DNA of 64,000 bases from Stenopsyche tienmushanensis (Eukaryota; Arthropoda; Insecta; Trichoptera; Stenopsychidae). The position numbers and the translations under genes were made by a program. The stretch spans positions 2,790,001 to 2,854,000 of the forward strand of contig WACJ01000502.1 in NCBI GenBank assembly GCA_008973525.1, in the 5' to 3' direction. The notes under the pieces are model-generated. The model did not search any database. It was given only the letters and a program-made list of their open reading frames with translations, and was not told the origin of the DNA. The stretch's first letter is position 1. Every line of letters begins with the position of its first letter. This document shows positions 12,805 through 23,039 of the stretch, piece by piece.

Positions 12805-13360
12805 GTTATAAAGTGTAAGGAGTAAAAAGAAGGGCTTATCCTGGCTGATACGATTCTAGCCCTTCTAGTAATTTGAAACATAAAAAGAAAAATGATTCTT
12901 AATTTATAAAGATGTGGCTATAGTCTCTACCTCAAATAAAAAATAAAAAATATTTTATTTTCACAAAATGACGACTGTTTTTAAACGTCATTTTTAGCCT
13001 TATTTTTTTAGTTGTAATTTCTTTTTATATAGTTAAAAACAAATTTTCAACATAAATCTGGTAGGGACGGTGGAAGATTATATAAAAAAAGTTGATGTCA
13101 GCTTTGAAGAAAATTGGTTAATTAAAACTTGAGATATAATGTCAACCGTGTTGAATAAAGTAGTTTCGAGAAAAAGGCATTTAAAGATTTCATTCTGGTA
13201 GGACCGGTTTAGTAGTCGCGTCACTAAAATAGCTATAACTCCGTTAATAATAAAAAATTTGGAATTGTTTTTGGAATATATGTTCTTAAAATTCTGATCT
13301 TAGAAAATATGGGAAAAAAACAAAATCGATTTTTTCAAAATTCTAGACTAAAATACACCC
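12805..13360 (-). mobile_element. Kolobok-derived repeat (family E), copy 2, one intact end
   Basis: The best-preserved family E copy. On the minus strand it starts directly after TTAA (13361-13364) with GGGTGTATTTTAGTCTAGAA, and AAAATCGATTTTG follows. The bounded Kolobok at 19240 likewise starts after TTAA with GGGGGTATTCCAATGTGA and reaches GAAAAATCGTTTTTT. The far end near 12805-12850 (GTGTAAGGAGTAAAAAGAAG) resembles the far end of copies 3 and 5. There is no coding sequence, so this is a non-autonomous derivative. Confidence 0.65.
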
Positions 13361-13369
13361 TTAATTTAC

Positions 13370-14495
13370 ATATATACGGGATACATAACAAAATAAGTTT
13401 GTTTCTCTGCTAAGGTACGTGACCATACGAACACGTTTGTTTTATCGTGGACATGTGTAGTAATCATGCGCTGAAAATTTGACATTCTAATTAAGTAAAC
13501 ACCAATTCAAATTTAACCTGCTGAGTTAACACTATAAAATGAGAAGGTCGTTTTTATATTCGAGGTAAAATCCAATGTAAATTACCCCCTGATATCAAGC
13601 GATTGAGATGTTAAGAACGTTCAAAATGATATTAATGGCAAAGCACGAGGTCGGCCGTACAAACTATAGCCTACAAGTCTCGTATGCGTAATCATTCAAA
13701 TTGGCATGCACATGCTCGCATTTTAACGCACTATTAAAAGCACAATAATCTGTTTAACGGTATGCATAATTTGTTTTATGGCGTACACAACGAATTTCGT
13801 AAAGATTTGAGGAATCCCCGCAAAAAAATAATGATGATTAATTCACCCGGAAATACAAGCAGTGCATATTTTTACAGCGGAAAAAAATATTCTGCGGTTT
13901 TACAGAATTAAATTTAATATGACAGCCCGGAACAGATGACTCCCCAGGACCCCGCCGATATAAAATTAGGTTAACAGATCTGTATATAAAAAAATATAAA
14001 TATTTATCAGCAACAAAGTCATTTTCGCCCTCTTCCCGTCAGACTATAATTGAGCTGTCGGCCGTAATAAAAAGAAATATTTTCACCCGATACTTTACGC
14101 CCCTCGCGGCGGCCAAGAAAAATAACCCCGTTAAGTAGGAAAAAATGGGGCCAATTCCACCCGGATATTTTGCACCCCCCGGTATCCGGGGATGCGGCAG
14201 AACAGAAGTAAAACAAACATAGAATACTCCAGGTAGGGAATACAATTCAAATTTAAATACCTCGGCTTTCTTCGGGGCGCCGAGCCCGGGGCGCAATTAT
14301 TCATGAACTTTCGCGATTCAAAAAAGTACAGGACGCTCAGGTGGCTCAAGGATATCGTCCGGGATAAAAACAAACTTTACGACGCTGAAAAATAACGAAC
14401 GATACAATTCAAATGCTTCGGAGAGTATTGCGAGAGATTTCGGGTAAAATTCGGACATCATCAATCGCGAGACCAAATTGAAAATTTGCCTTTTT
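13370..14495. other. non-coding stretch, no gene seen
   Basis: A GC-richer band at 14020-14330 carries several overlapping minus-strand frames (65 to 85 codons). They share no start, show no family motif and overlap in different frames, so I read them as chance. Confidence 0.5.
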
Positions 14496-14667
14496 GAGTC
14501 ATTGGATAAAGTCGAGATAGGGACCATACTATAGAAATAAAACGCTATAGAAAGAAAGTTTGTTAACAAGTGACTAACGCACGCTAAGGGACAATGGCCT
14601 TACGTATTTACCCATTGCTTACGTAAAAGACGCTGCAAATGAAATGGACACTATAGGAGGTTAAGTC
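14496..14667 (+). mobile_element. pogo/Tigger-like MITE, copy 2 (decayed)
   Basis: Carries TCGAGATAGGGACCATACTA, AACGCTATAGAAA, TTACGTATTTACCCATTGC and a right end GGACACTATAGGAGGTTAAG. The order matches the complete copies, with an eroded left terminus. Confidence 0.6.
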
Positions 14668-15419
14668 TTCAAATGTAGCGTAAATAAATTCTCAAATATC
14701 TTAATAAATATTATTAGTATACATGAATGTATATTTGCAGAGATGATGATATTAAAACTATAATTCAGCGGTCAGATTATAATGTATTACAGTTGAAACA
14801 TTATTCAACTTTAAACAGCTCCCCATGGTTACATTTGATTAATACGCAATACAATGCAGCAAATTTATTAGCGAACATTAAGATGCATATTCCATCAGGG
14901 GTGTATAAATTTCGTTCAGCGTTTTAATTTCAAGGACCTTATAAATTAGGGTTGTAAGTCTTTGTAATGTCGGGCGATAAAAGGATTGACCTTGTCTTGA
15001 ACTTATTTTTTTCATAAAAGCTAAACTGGGGTCGAGCAGCCTCTAGGTCAGGTTCTACCCGAATTAAATTGCGAAAGTTTTAATTTAATCTTCCAGAATC
15101 TATTTAGAAGGATATGGTAGTAGACCATATCCTTCAAAATGCTTTTAGAGCACTTCGAATAAGCCGGTTTTATTAAATTAAGTATATTTGTTCGAAGCTG
15201 CTAAGTCAGTTACTTTGATTTGCCTTGTAATAATTTCGGTCTGTATGTGGCGTGGAACAAGTTTGCAATAAATTACACTGCTAAAAATAATTTATACTAA
15301 TGAATGGTATTACGTATACGATGTAAAAGAGATTTTACATTTTTTTTATTGCTCTTTACAACTTAAATTGAGTTAAACATAGCATCTATATTCGTATATC
15401 CATTACGTCCACACATACA
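14668..15419. other. non-coding stretch, no gene seen
   Basis: AT-rich, with one 66-codon frame (14727-14927) that shows no recognisable motif. A short inverted pair ATGGTAGTAGACCAT lies near 15114-15130. Confidence 0.5.
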
Positions 15420-15525
15420 TACTTTTCTCCCTAAAACGCGCAGAATGAGTGAAGCTTGTATATCAATAAATTAACCTTAACACTGTCGATAGCACATAAT
15501 ATTTGTTAATTTATTTGCGTAAACA
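15420..15525 (-). repeat. family C repeat fragment
   Basis: Carries GTGAAGCTTGTATATCAATA and AACCTTAACACTGTCGATAG, the reverse complement of the family C core at 46765-46830. Confidence 0.55.
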
Positions 15526-15750
15526 TTAACAATATACATGCACATCTTCGATTTTAGTAACAATATTGGATTGATGCGAAATTATTACCATAAAATTGAG
15601 AACAACCTAAGCATCACATTTCGGAATTTTTCAATATTCTTTGTGGAATCAAAATATAGAATTGAAACGTCAAAAAATCATTTCATCATGTGTGCAATGT
15701 GAATAAATAATTGATTTCTATGACTTTGATAATGAAGTTTAAGCACATCA

Positions 15751-15851
15751 CTCAATAAGTTCGTAGGATTATTTCACTTTGAACGTTTTTCTTTTCATTT
15801 GGAGTCATTTTTATGAAAATTCTTCTTAAAAAATCCTACGAACTTATTGAG
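15751..15851. mobile_element. 101-bp hairpin element with perfect 20-bp inverted ends
   Basis: CTCAATAAGTTCGTAGGATT (15751-15770) is repeated perfectly in reverse complement at 15832-15851, with a 61-bp AT-rich centre. The form is that of a very small MITE, and an end of this kind (...AATAAGTTCGTAGG...) is reminiscent of Tc1/mariner termini. No clear target duplication was seen at either side. Confidence 0.65.
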
Positions 15852-17081
15852 CATTGTTATGGTTGCTGTTTTTTTTTTCGAATGAATCGAGGAATGCAAA
15901 ATATAATGAGAAATTTTGCCTGATGACTAGAAATTTACACAGAAAAACGAACACTATATAAATCTACATAAGAAACATCTTTACAGAGCCAATTGTTGCT
16001 TTATTTTCTATTATATAAAATATACATTTTACATATCAAAGTCACATATTCACAACAAATATTGAATGATATCTGTAGGAATGTATGTTAAAAACGATGT
16101 GTAATATGGTACGACGCTAACTAAGCATCGATTTTGCGACGGCTCGCTTTTTTCGCGCGGAATTCGACCGTCACAAAATCGACCACAGCATCAGGTGGTC
16201 GTCAAAGAGTTAAAACGAAAAATTTAATGTAATAAAAACCATTGTATACATAAGAAAATCGACAGCTCGTATTGTATCAGAGATGTCTAAATAAATGCCA
16301 TAAGATAATCATAAATACTAAAAATACCTTTAACGTGAATCATGCCGTGTACCATAAAATCTTGTCGTTTTATGCTGTGTAAATTTACCTGAAACAATTA
16401 GAAAAATATTATAAAATCGTCCAAGAGTCTAAGAATTGCGTAATTCGATATTAAGTGAAAATAGTACTGAAAGCTTTTTTGCGGATCGGGGAACGATCCG
16501 ACGTTCTCCACGGCAATTTCAATTTTGTTCATCTTGGAGGTCTTCCCATTAAGATGTCTGCGTAGATGGACTTAATGTAATTTCCTATTCAGTTCCGCAA
16601 TCAAAACGTACATTTTTTATGCGATATCGAATCGAAATTTTCGATTAAAACTGATGAAGTGTTGAGAAAACGTGAGCGAGATACGAATGATTTATATGAC
16701 AGTTGCGAGAAAGTACTCACTCCAGACGGGAATTATTTAAACTATATAGCGTTTACTTGTTATATACAGGACGATAAGGAAACGTCGGGGCGGTATTTTG
16801 TGGGAGGCTGTCTCAACGAGCGCTCCTCAAATCAATGATATCTGGCGAATTTTATTTTTTTGACACTTCCTCCCTGACGGGAAGACGGGGCACGAAGGCG
16901 AAAAACATTTTTATGGCCTGTAATATTTGAGAAAAATATATTTATGAATGCCAATGCATAATGTATGATGGCATCTGAATGACCATCTTAAAATTTGAAG
17001 GCAGCTAAAACTTAATATCTGATGTACCTAGAACTAATCCATTATTTTACGATGTATGTATTTTTTTAATATTAACGCTTT
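15852..17081. other. non-coding stretch with one isolated TTAA-type end
   Basis: At 16186-16215 GGTGGTCGTCAAAGAGTTAA looks like the right end of a TTAA-targeting element (reverse complement TTAACTCTTTGACG), but no left partner was found. The rest is AT-rich without open frames. Confidence 0.4.
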
Positions 17082-17085
17082 AACG

Positions 17086-17786
17086 GACACAGCAGTCATT
17101 TTTGGGAATATCGATATGAAATATAATAGATACGGAGTTCAGATTTTTTAGAATTTCGTATGGTGTACCAAATACATATCATGGTAGCGCGCGGGTGTTT
17201 TGAGTATAGTAATGGTAAGTATAATTTCGTCTAGATAATATTTTTATATTTATTAGATAATAGATTTCAAGTGTAGTGTTAATGTTTATATGTATGTTTT
17301 TGAGGGTTTATTTATTTATATACAAACTTCGTACACGTTGCGCGGTCCTGACAGATAAGTTAATTTGTGGCTGATAAACGAATATAGCATCAAAATTTAT
17401 GATGATTTAAAATTAGCTCACTAATCAAAGGGTTAATACGGACGAACCGGTGTAGTAATATTATAAAGATCATCATGTTTTTTTGGATAATTTTTACAAA
17501 AATATTTAATTATTTACTAAATTATTAGAAAAAAAGGACGCATACAACAGAGATATTGTGCCCGTGGACCCATTTTGTGTAATTTTGTAAATGTGTACTT
17601 TTTTGTAAGTTGTGGCTAAATATTTGTGTAATTTTCCCAAATTTGTAAACCAAGGAATCACCCCATATACACCCACATATGCAAATTGAATATAATACAA
17701 TAAAAAATAAATACGATGGTTTAATTCCAGTTTTACGTTCATGAATTGCATTGACAATCGGTGTGACTGCAGTGTCCGTCAAAGCG
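17086..17786. mobile_element. piggyBac-like non-autonomous element (TTAA-flanked)
   Basis: TTAA at 17082-17085 and again at 17787-17790 bracket a 701-bp element. The left end reads CGCTTTAACGGACACAGCAG and the right end, reverse-complemented, CGCTTTGACGGACACTGCAG; both continue TCA. This is a near-perfect inverted terminal repeat of about 23 bp. TTAA duplications with CGCTTTRACGG-type ends fit piggyBac-like elements. No transposase frame is present: two overlapping minus-strand frames (17506-17812) run out through the right end and show no catalytic motif. A family C fragment sits inside. Confidence 0.75.
17270..17432 (+). repeat. family C fragment nested in the TTAA element
   Basis: Carries CGTTGCGCGGTCCTGACAGA, CTGATAAACG, and the family's right terminus ACTAATCAAAGGG followed by TTAA (17433-17436). 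It lies inside the 17086-17786 element, so family C was still moving, or was captured, after that element formed. Confidence 0.65.
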
Positions 17787-17849
17787 TTAAGCGATGAAGT
17801 TAAATTGAACATTAAAGATTTGAATGATGATCAATGATTACAAGAGTGG

Positions 17850-18060
17850 GACATGGCACAGTGTTGATTGTACCGCGGTACATATGTTGTACCATCAACT
17901 GTACAGTGTTAAAACTTTGTATATTTTTGTATATATCTAATATATACAATATATGAATGTTGCTGTAATTGAATATTGCTCAATGCATTTATTATGAACA
18001 AAATTTTGCATTTTTTTCGAATTTATTTCATATTGCGATTCAACAGGTATCCAGTTCTAT
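17850..18060. repeat. dispersed repeat, shared with 2115-2310
   Basis: Holds GGTACATATGTTGTACCATC and neighbouring AT-rich sequence similar to the copy near the left edge of the window. Ends undefined. Confidence 0.35.
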
Positions 18061-18109
18061 GATAATAAGTCTTCACAGTGAGTAAATTGTAAATCGATTT
18101 AAACCGCGA

Positions 18110-18200
18110 CCGCGCAGCGTGAATGAAGTTTGTATATCAATAAATGAACCACAACACTGTTGATAGCACACGATATTCATTAATTTTTCGCGTTTTAATA
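18110..18200 (-). repeat. family C repeat fragment
   Basis: Carries GCAGCGTGAATGAAGTTTGT and AACACTGTTGATAGCAC, matching 15440-15510 and 28693-28750 in the same orientation. Confidence 0.55.
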
Positions 18201-18284
18201 ACAAAATCATGCATTTGTTGAAGCTTGAAATCGATAAATTTGGGCCGATCGATAAAATAGCGTTTCAAATAGAATTACTTGTCT

Positions 18285-18540
18285 AATATATAATAATTAA
18301 TCTCTGTTTGTTCGTATGTAATGCGCTGCCATACCGTTCATCATATTGCAATAAAACTTTGTTCGCTTATTGCTAAAGATTGCACAAGTAACATAATTAT
18401 AGTTTAATATAAAAAAAACAATGTTTGTTTGTCCGTATTTAATGCGCTGCCATACCGTTCATCCGATTGCGATAAAACTTTGTCAACTTATTGTTTATAC
18501 TTGTGGAAATAACATAAGCATAATAAAATATAATTTTTTA
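18285..18540 (+). repeat. Helitron-like repeat (family A), tandem pair
   Basis: Two head-to-tail units begin at about 18285 and 18405. Each runs from an AT-rich run through GTTTGTTYGT and TAATGCGCTGCCATACCGTT to a TTGCRATAAAACTTTG block. The second unit is the cleaner one. The arrangement mirrors 9670-9972. Confidence 0.6.
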
Positions 18541-19235
18541 TGCATTGATGGAATATAGTGTTTATTTAAATAGAGAATTTATATGGTGCTGAATATAATG
18601 GATAAATTTCCGGTACCCTAAATACATTGATTAGTTCTAACGAGTTCGATGGTAAATTTCAAAATTTCTAAGTTAAAATATTATTTAAATTAAATTTTTG
18701 TTATTAAGGTGCGCAATTCTGCTAATTTCGACGCCCGCCTCGCATAAATTGTGGCAAGACAAGCATTTTATTGGTACCGCAGGGTCGCATTTGCGCCGCT
18801 GAAAATTCCGCACCAAAAAAAATCTCTCGCCCCGTTCGATTTAATGTATAAATGGACCGGAAATTTGTGGGGGTGTTCAATATTTAATCGAATAAGCTAC
18901 TCCGCTTTCCGATCCGGTAGAAATTCATTCCGAAAAATCGGCGTGTAGTAAGAAGCATCGGTGGATCGACAAAACATTTTCAGGTAAGCCTCGTAATGTA
19001 TACCGCGAAGAAAGTCCCATTTCTCGCCGTGGATGCTGGAAAACTCGGTCAGATTTTCCGGATGGAATTTCCATTATCGTCGCGATTGATTACTATACAA
19101 TCGGGCACCGCTGCTGAATTAATGCGGTTTCTTCTAAATAAATAAAGGCTATAAAGATTGTGAAATAAATGGAATTGATTTAATTTCAATTTGCGGGATT
19201 TATTTAATAAAATAATACATAAAAGTTATGGTCGC
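18541..19235. other. non-coding stretch, no gene seen
   Basis: A short frame at 18751-18948 lies in a slightly GC-richer band, with no motif or repeat partner. The right part is AT-rich up to the TTAA at 19236. Confidence 0.5.
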
Positions 19236-19431
19236 TTAAGGGGGTATTCCAATGTGACCGTTTCGAAAAATCGTTTTTTTATTTTTTGCATTTTTCGATA
19301 GTTTGTATCCTTTAAATTGATATTCTAGAATCGGTTTGGGTGTTTCCTATCTTGTTGACTAATTATAATGCTCCAACGGAGAGCATCTAACTGCGCGCGC
19401 GCTATGTTTTCGAAGCAGATACCGCCGTTTC

Positions 19432-20671
19432 GTGTATGTTACGCGATTGATTGGCGCTGGTTTGCAAAATATAAACTATCTTTGTGGATATATGGATATT
19501 GGCAAGAGTTTTAACGTAAATTTATATTATAATATTATAAAATCTATCTCTGAAAGCGTAAACGCTGTGTACGACATTGTGATTCGTAAAGCCGTTCGAG
19601 AAGAAAAAGAGTTAAATGTACAAGCTGGCTTTCCAGAAAATGAGCTCTCAGTTTCTAGCGATGGTTCGTGGTTCAAGAGAGGATTTTCTTCTCTTCTAGG
19701 CATTGTATCACTGATTGGAAAATATTCCGATATAATCTTTGATACCATCATAAAATCGAGTTTCTATAAAGCATGCAATACGTGAATTGGCAAAGAAGAT
19801 ACAGATGAATATAACAAAACACAAGACACTTTGAAGCCAATTTATGAAGAGCTGAGCCAAAATGAACTTTTAGAGAGATACTTAGGTTCCAACACGCAAA
19901 ATGACAACGAAAGTTTCAATGCTTGCGTTTGGCACCTAAATATGTCTATGGCGGCAAAAAAAATTGGAAATTGCCACCTATAATGCAGCTTGCATAATTG
20001 ATGAAGGTCAGAAAAGAATACTTAAGATCTTGGAAGTCATGGGCTGTTTACTTGGCCCTGGAAGCTTGAGTTTCGCCAAGGACTGCGACAATGCGCGCGT
20101 ACAACGCCCAGACCAACGCAGCTCCTTTGCTTCAAAAGCCGCTCGAATCGCAAGGAAAGAAGCTAGAGCGGCTAAAGAAGAAGTCTATGACGAAGAAAAA
20201 AGTATCTTGTATGGTTGGGGCATTGCTGATCAGCCGAAAAGGTAAGTTTTCTATGACTTTTCATCTTTAAAAACTTTAAACGCGTTTTTCTCAAAACGAC
20301 ATTTTTGCACCTGGCGTAGGTGATTTTTAAAAAATGGCTAAGCGTATCGACTTCAAATTTTAATACGATATTAAAAACTATTATGGCTATCGTCCGTGCC
20401 TCCAAGTTGTTGATATTTAGATTTTAACTTATAATTTCACCTCATTTATGTTGCAAAAATGTGTGTTTTTCTCTCTCTTTTACAAAAAACGCCGCCATTT
20501 TGTCAATTTTCAATGAAATAAAAAAGTTGAGGTACCTGCGATAGGGACAGTTACCTAGATTAATAAACTATTTCAATTTTCTATTTCAGATCACCAGGAG
20601 AGCCCAAAGTACCTACGCCAGCAGAAAACTTTTTTTTTTATTCGCTTGATTTTTTTGTCATAAATAAATAA
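19432..20671 (+). pseudogene. Kolobok transposase, internally deleted, with a 3' intron
   Basis: The first block (19432-19782) reads through YLCGYMDIGKSF and VSSDGSWFKRGFSSLLGIVS to a cysteine-bearing end, FYKACNT. This matches the region of a widespread arthropod transposon protein (the Mutator-like PF20700 type, from memory) that has an SxDGTWxKRGFxSLxGVxSLIG motif. A TGA at 19783, most simply a mutated TGG, breaks the frame. The same frame continues with LKPIYEELSQNELLERYLG and NDNESFNACVWH, so several hundred residues of the middle, including much of the presumed catalytic core, are missing. Two small frame changes near 19940-19965 precede IATYNAACIIDEGQKRILK. The coding exon ends at 20241. 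A GTAAGT donor (20242) and TTTCTATTTCAG acceptor (ending 20589) define a 348-bp intron, and the last exon keeps the frame to TAA at 20669-20671. Confidence 0.7.
20242..20589 (+). other. intron of the Kolobok transposase gene
   Basis: Donor GTAAGT and a pyrimidine-rich TTTCTATTTCAG acceptor. Joining 20241 to 20590 restores an AGA codon and gives the tail PKRSPGEPKVPTPAENF, with an open frame to TAA. The interior contains TTTAAACGCGTTTTTCTC, CTTCAAATTTTAATACGA and CGCCATTTT in that order, which is also the order in the five family E repeats. Confidence 0.65.
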
Positions 20672-20830
20672 ATAAATATTTTTGATCATCAAAAAAAATA
20701 TTTTGTCCTTCTCCTTAAATATGCCTTTAAGATAGAAAAACATTCGTTTAATTATATGCTATAGTTTCAGAGAAAAAAATTATCGAAAATATGCCTTTTT
20801 TTACGCGTTCACATTGGAATACCCCCTTAA

Positions 20831-21540
20831 GAAAATATATAATTTATTTGTTAAAAGTTAATGAAACCATCAGATCTGATTATCTTTTGTGAGCTAATGA
20901 AGTCATCAGCTCAAATCATTATTTAAAAATCATAATTGATTTAAATTCAAGCGAATCTCGTATTTTCATTACAACTTTACATTGTTTTACTAGGAAAATA
21001 TTTTTACATACGGTGGTTTCCACATTGTCTTTTACATGCGGTTGAGTTAGGATAGAATTATTTGGATAGGACTTTTAGGAATCTGAACCTTTATAATAAG
21101 AATCCGGGATCCGACCCACTATATCAAAACTTCGATGAGTCTTCCCAATTTAATATTTCAATTATACGGCGTTTTAGTGCTGCTTAATTGTGTAAAATTG
21201 ATTATGAAACTTAAAATAACTTATCAAATTCCTCAGAAAAAATAATTTTCAAATCACCTTCGGTTAGTGGGTGAGTGTTATTCGTACTGTAGATTCATTT
21301 CTAGTTACGATGACATGGTATACTACAATCTTTGTATACTAGGAATCACTACTACCAATCTTTGTTGGTATACTAGGAATACTACATTCGGCAGACGAAG
21401 TTCTCAACTATGATGTTTGTTTTTTAATGACGTTAATAATTTAGCTCGTGACGGTGCACGAATTAATTTTTATTTTATTTTAATTTTTTTTTTATTTTAA
21501 TTTTTTTTTTCTTAAATTTTGGTAGATCATAATGTCAATT
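20831..21540. other. non-coding stretch, no gene seen
   Basis: AT-rich, with a local near-duplication around 21310-21375 (TATACTAGGAATCACTAC and TATACTAGGAATACTACA) and T-rich runs at 21470-21515. Confidence 0.5.
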
Positions 21541-21613
21541 TCGTGCAATCTCCGTCCGTCCGTCGGTGTCTGAAAAGTTAGCCGACTCGGTGACCCCGAA
21601 CCATTATCGATGG

Positions 21614-21755
21614 AGGTTGGGGTATATTAGGTTGGGGTATGTTAGGTTGGGGTATGTTAGGTTGGGGTATGTTAGGTTGGGTTATGTTAGGTTGGGGTAT
21701 GTTAGGTTGGGGTATGTTAAGTTGGGGTATGTTAGGTTGGGGTATATTAGGTTGG
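21614..21755 (+). repeat. 15-bp minisatellite, AGGTTGGGGTATGTT
   Basis: Nine full units (starting 21614, then every 15 bp to 21734) and a partial tenth, differing only at a few positions. The array contains TTAGG, the insect telomere word, once per unit. Because 15 is a multiple of three it is open in both directions: the plus strand reads RLGYV repeats within 21566-21769 and the minus strand NIPQP repeats. I take both frames as products of the repeat, not a gene. Confidence 0.9.
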
Positions 21756-21769
21756 TTGACCAAACCTAA

Positions 21770-23035
21770 CCTAACTATTACGTTGGCTTGGTTTTGGCCA
21801 GTCTAATTTAGTTTAGATTGTAAATGTTGTAATAGTGCCGAACTTACCTATAAGAGACGGGGGGGGGAAAAATCCTTACACGAGACGGAAAAAAAAAATT
21901 CTTTGCTTTTCAAAGTAAAATCATTTGCTAGTTGATGTTGAGGAATTAAGGGATAAATCCAAACCCATCAATTAATCTTTCTTCATGAGAAATTTATGAA
22001 TAAATGTTAATTTTTGGATTTATTATACAATGAAATTGAGTTAAATGATCGTTTATGGTACAAATTCGACCCTTAAGATACAATATCATGTAATACGCAT
22101 GGTGACAATTTTGTTGCAAATATTAGAACCACGAATGAGTATTATTTAAAAAAAATCACTATAATTACACTATTACATATGGAAAAAATAGCATAATCTG
22201 GACGAGAAAAGTCAATGACAAAAACATGTCTTTGGACAAAAATATTATTGGGTAAAAATACCAAAAATTTAGAACCATCTTAAAAGTATTGATGACTTGA
22301 AAAGCACGATATGCGGGTAAAGGATAGTTTGAAAATTGAAAAAAACAATTCTTATCATTAGGATGTATCACATGAACGTTCGGAATTCGTAGATACACAT
22401 TAAAACGCCATGATGCTTCAGATCAGCTCACGCTTTTAGAATCAAACAAATTATATTGCCTCCCCAATTTCATTTTATTCCTTAAAAAGTCCAAGATGTG
22501 GCGTAAAAGATAAAAATCTCTTAGATAGAAATCTGGCCATTATCGTGAATGTGGTAAAAACTTGTAATACAAAATTATTTAAAAATGGTTATCAAACTGT
22601 AACAATGAGCTTTTTCAGATGCATTGAAAACTTTTGTAAAAATCCTGGAGATTCATCGGCATTCAAATTTTGTCCAAATATTTTTTGTTGTAATTTAAAA
22701 TCCATTTTTTCATTGAAGTGGGATGATCAGAAATAGACATTACACACAAGCAAGTGTTTGAATTGTTGTATGTGAATTAGCATATATTAAATCTTTTAAA
22801 TCTTCATCATTAACGACAATTTTGTGTTTCCTTCAAGGCTTATTGTCAAGATTCACATTTCAGGAAGGAAAAATGTATAATATTGCATCAAAATTTCCGA
22901 ATCTTCATGTGGTACTAAGACGTCGGATAACCTAAAGTCTATTTATATAAATTAAGCTATTAATTGTTTGATAAATTAGATTTTCAAGCAAAATTAATAG
23001 TGGCAATTAATATATTTTCTGTATTGTTCATGTAA
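21770..23035. other. non-coding stretch, no gene seen
   Basis: Begins with CCAAACCTAACCTAAC, a short TTAGG-type word on the other strand, then AT-rich DNA with a G run (21861-21868). Short frames at 22165-22398 and 22545-22736 show no motif. Confidence 0.5.
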
Positions 23036-23039
23036 TTAA

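Larger units (their letters stand above)
19240..20826 (+). mobile_element. Kolobok element, both ends present
   Basis: TTAA at 19236-19239 and 20827-20830 bracket a 1587-bp element. Both ends read GGGGGTATTCCAATGTGA inwards, an 18-bp perfect inverted terminal repeat. TTAA duplication, G-rich termini and the transposase it carries together point to the Kolobok superfamily rather than piggyBac. The inside holds a transposase gene with a large internal deletion and one recognisable intron, so the copy cannot move on its own. Ends and target sites are clean, which suggests insertion more recent than most elements here. Confidence 0.8.

Noticed and set aside
14019..14373. Three overlapping minus-strand frames as exons
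   Set aside because: Different registers, no shared start and no motif.
19240..20826. piggyBac identity for the TTAA-flanked coding element
   Set aside because: The protein blocks (SSDGSWFKRGFSSLLG and others) do not match piggyBac transposase, and the G-rich ends fit Kolobok better.
21614..21755. CRISPR-like array
   Set aside because: Direct repeats of 15 bp without spacers in a eukaryotic setting; it is a minisatellite.
21566..21769. 67-codon frame with perfect RLGYV repeats
   Set aside because: Explained by the 15-bp period of the minisatellite. The opposite strand is open for the same reason.
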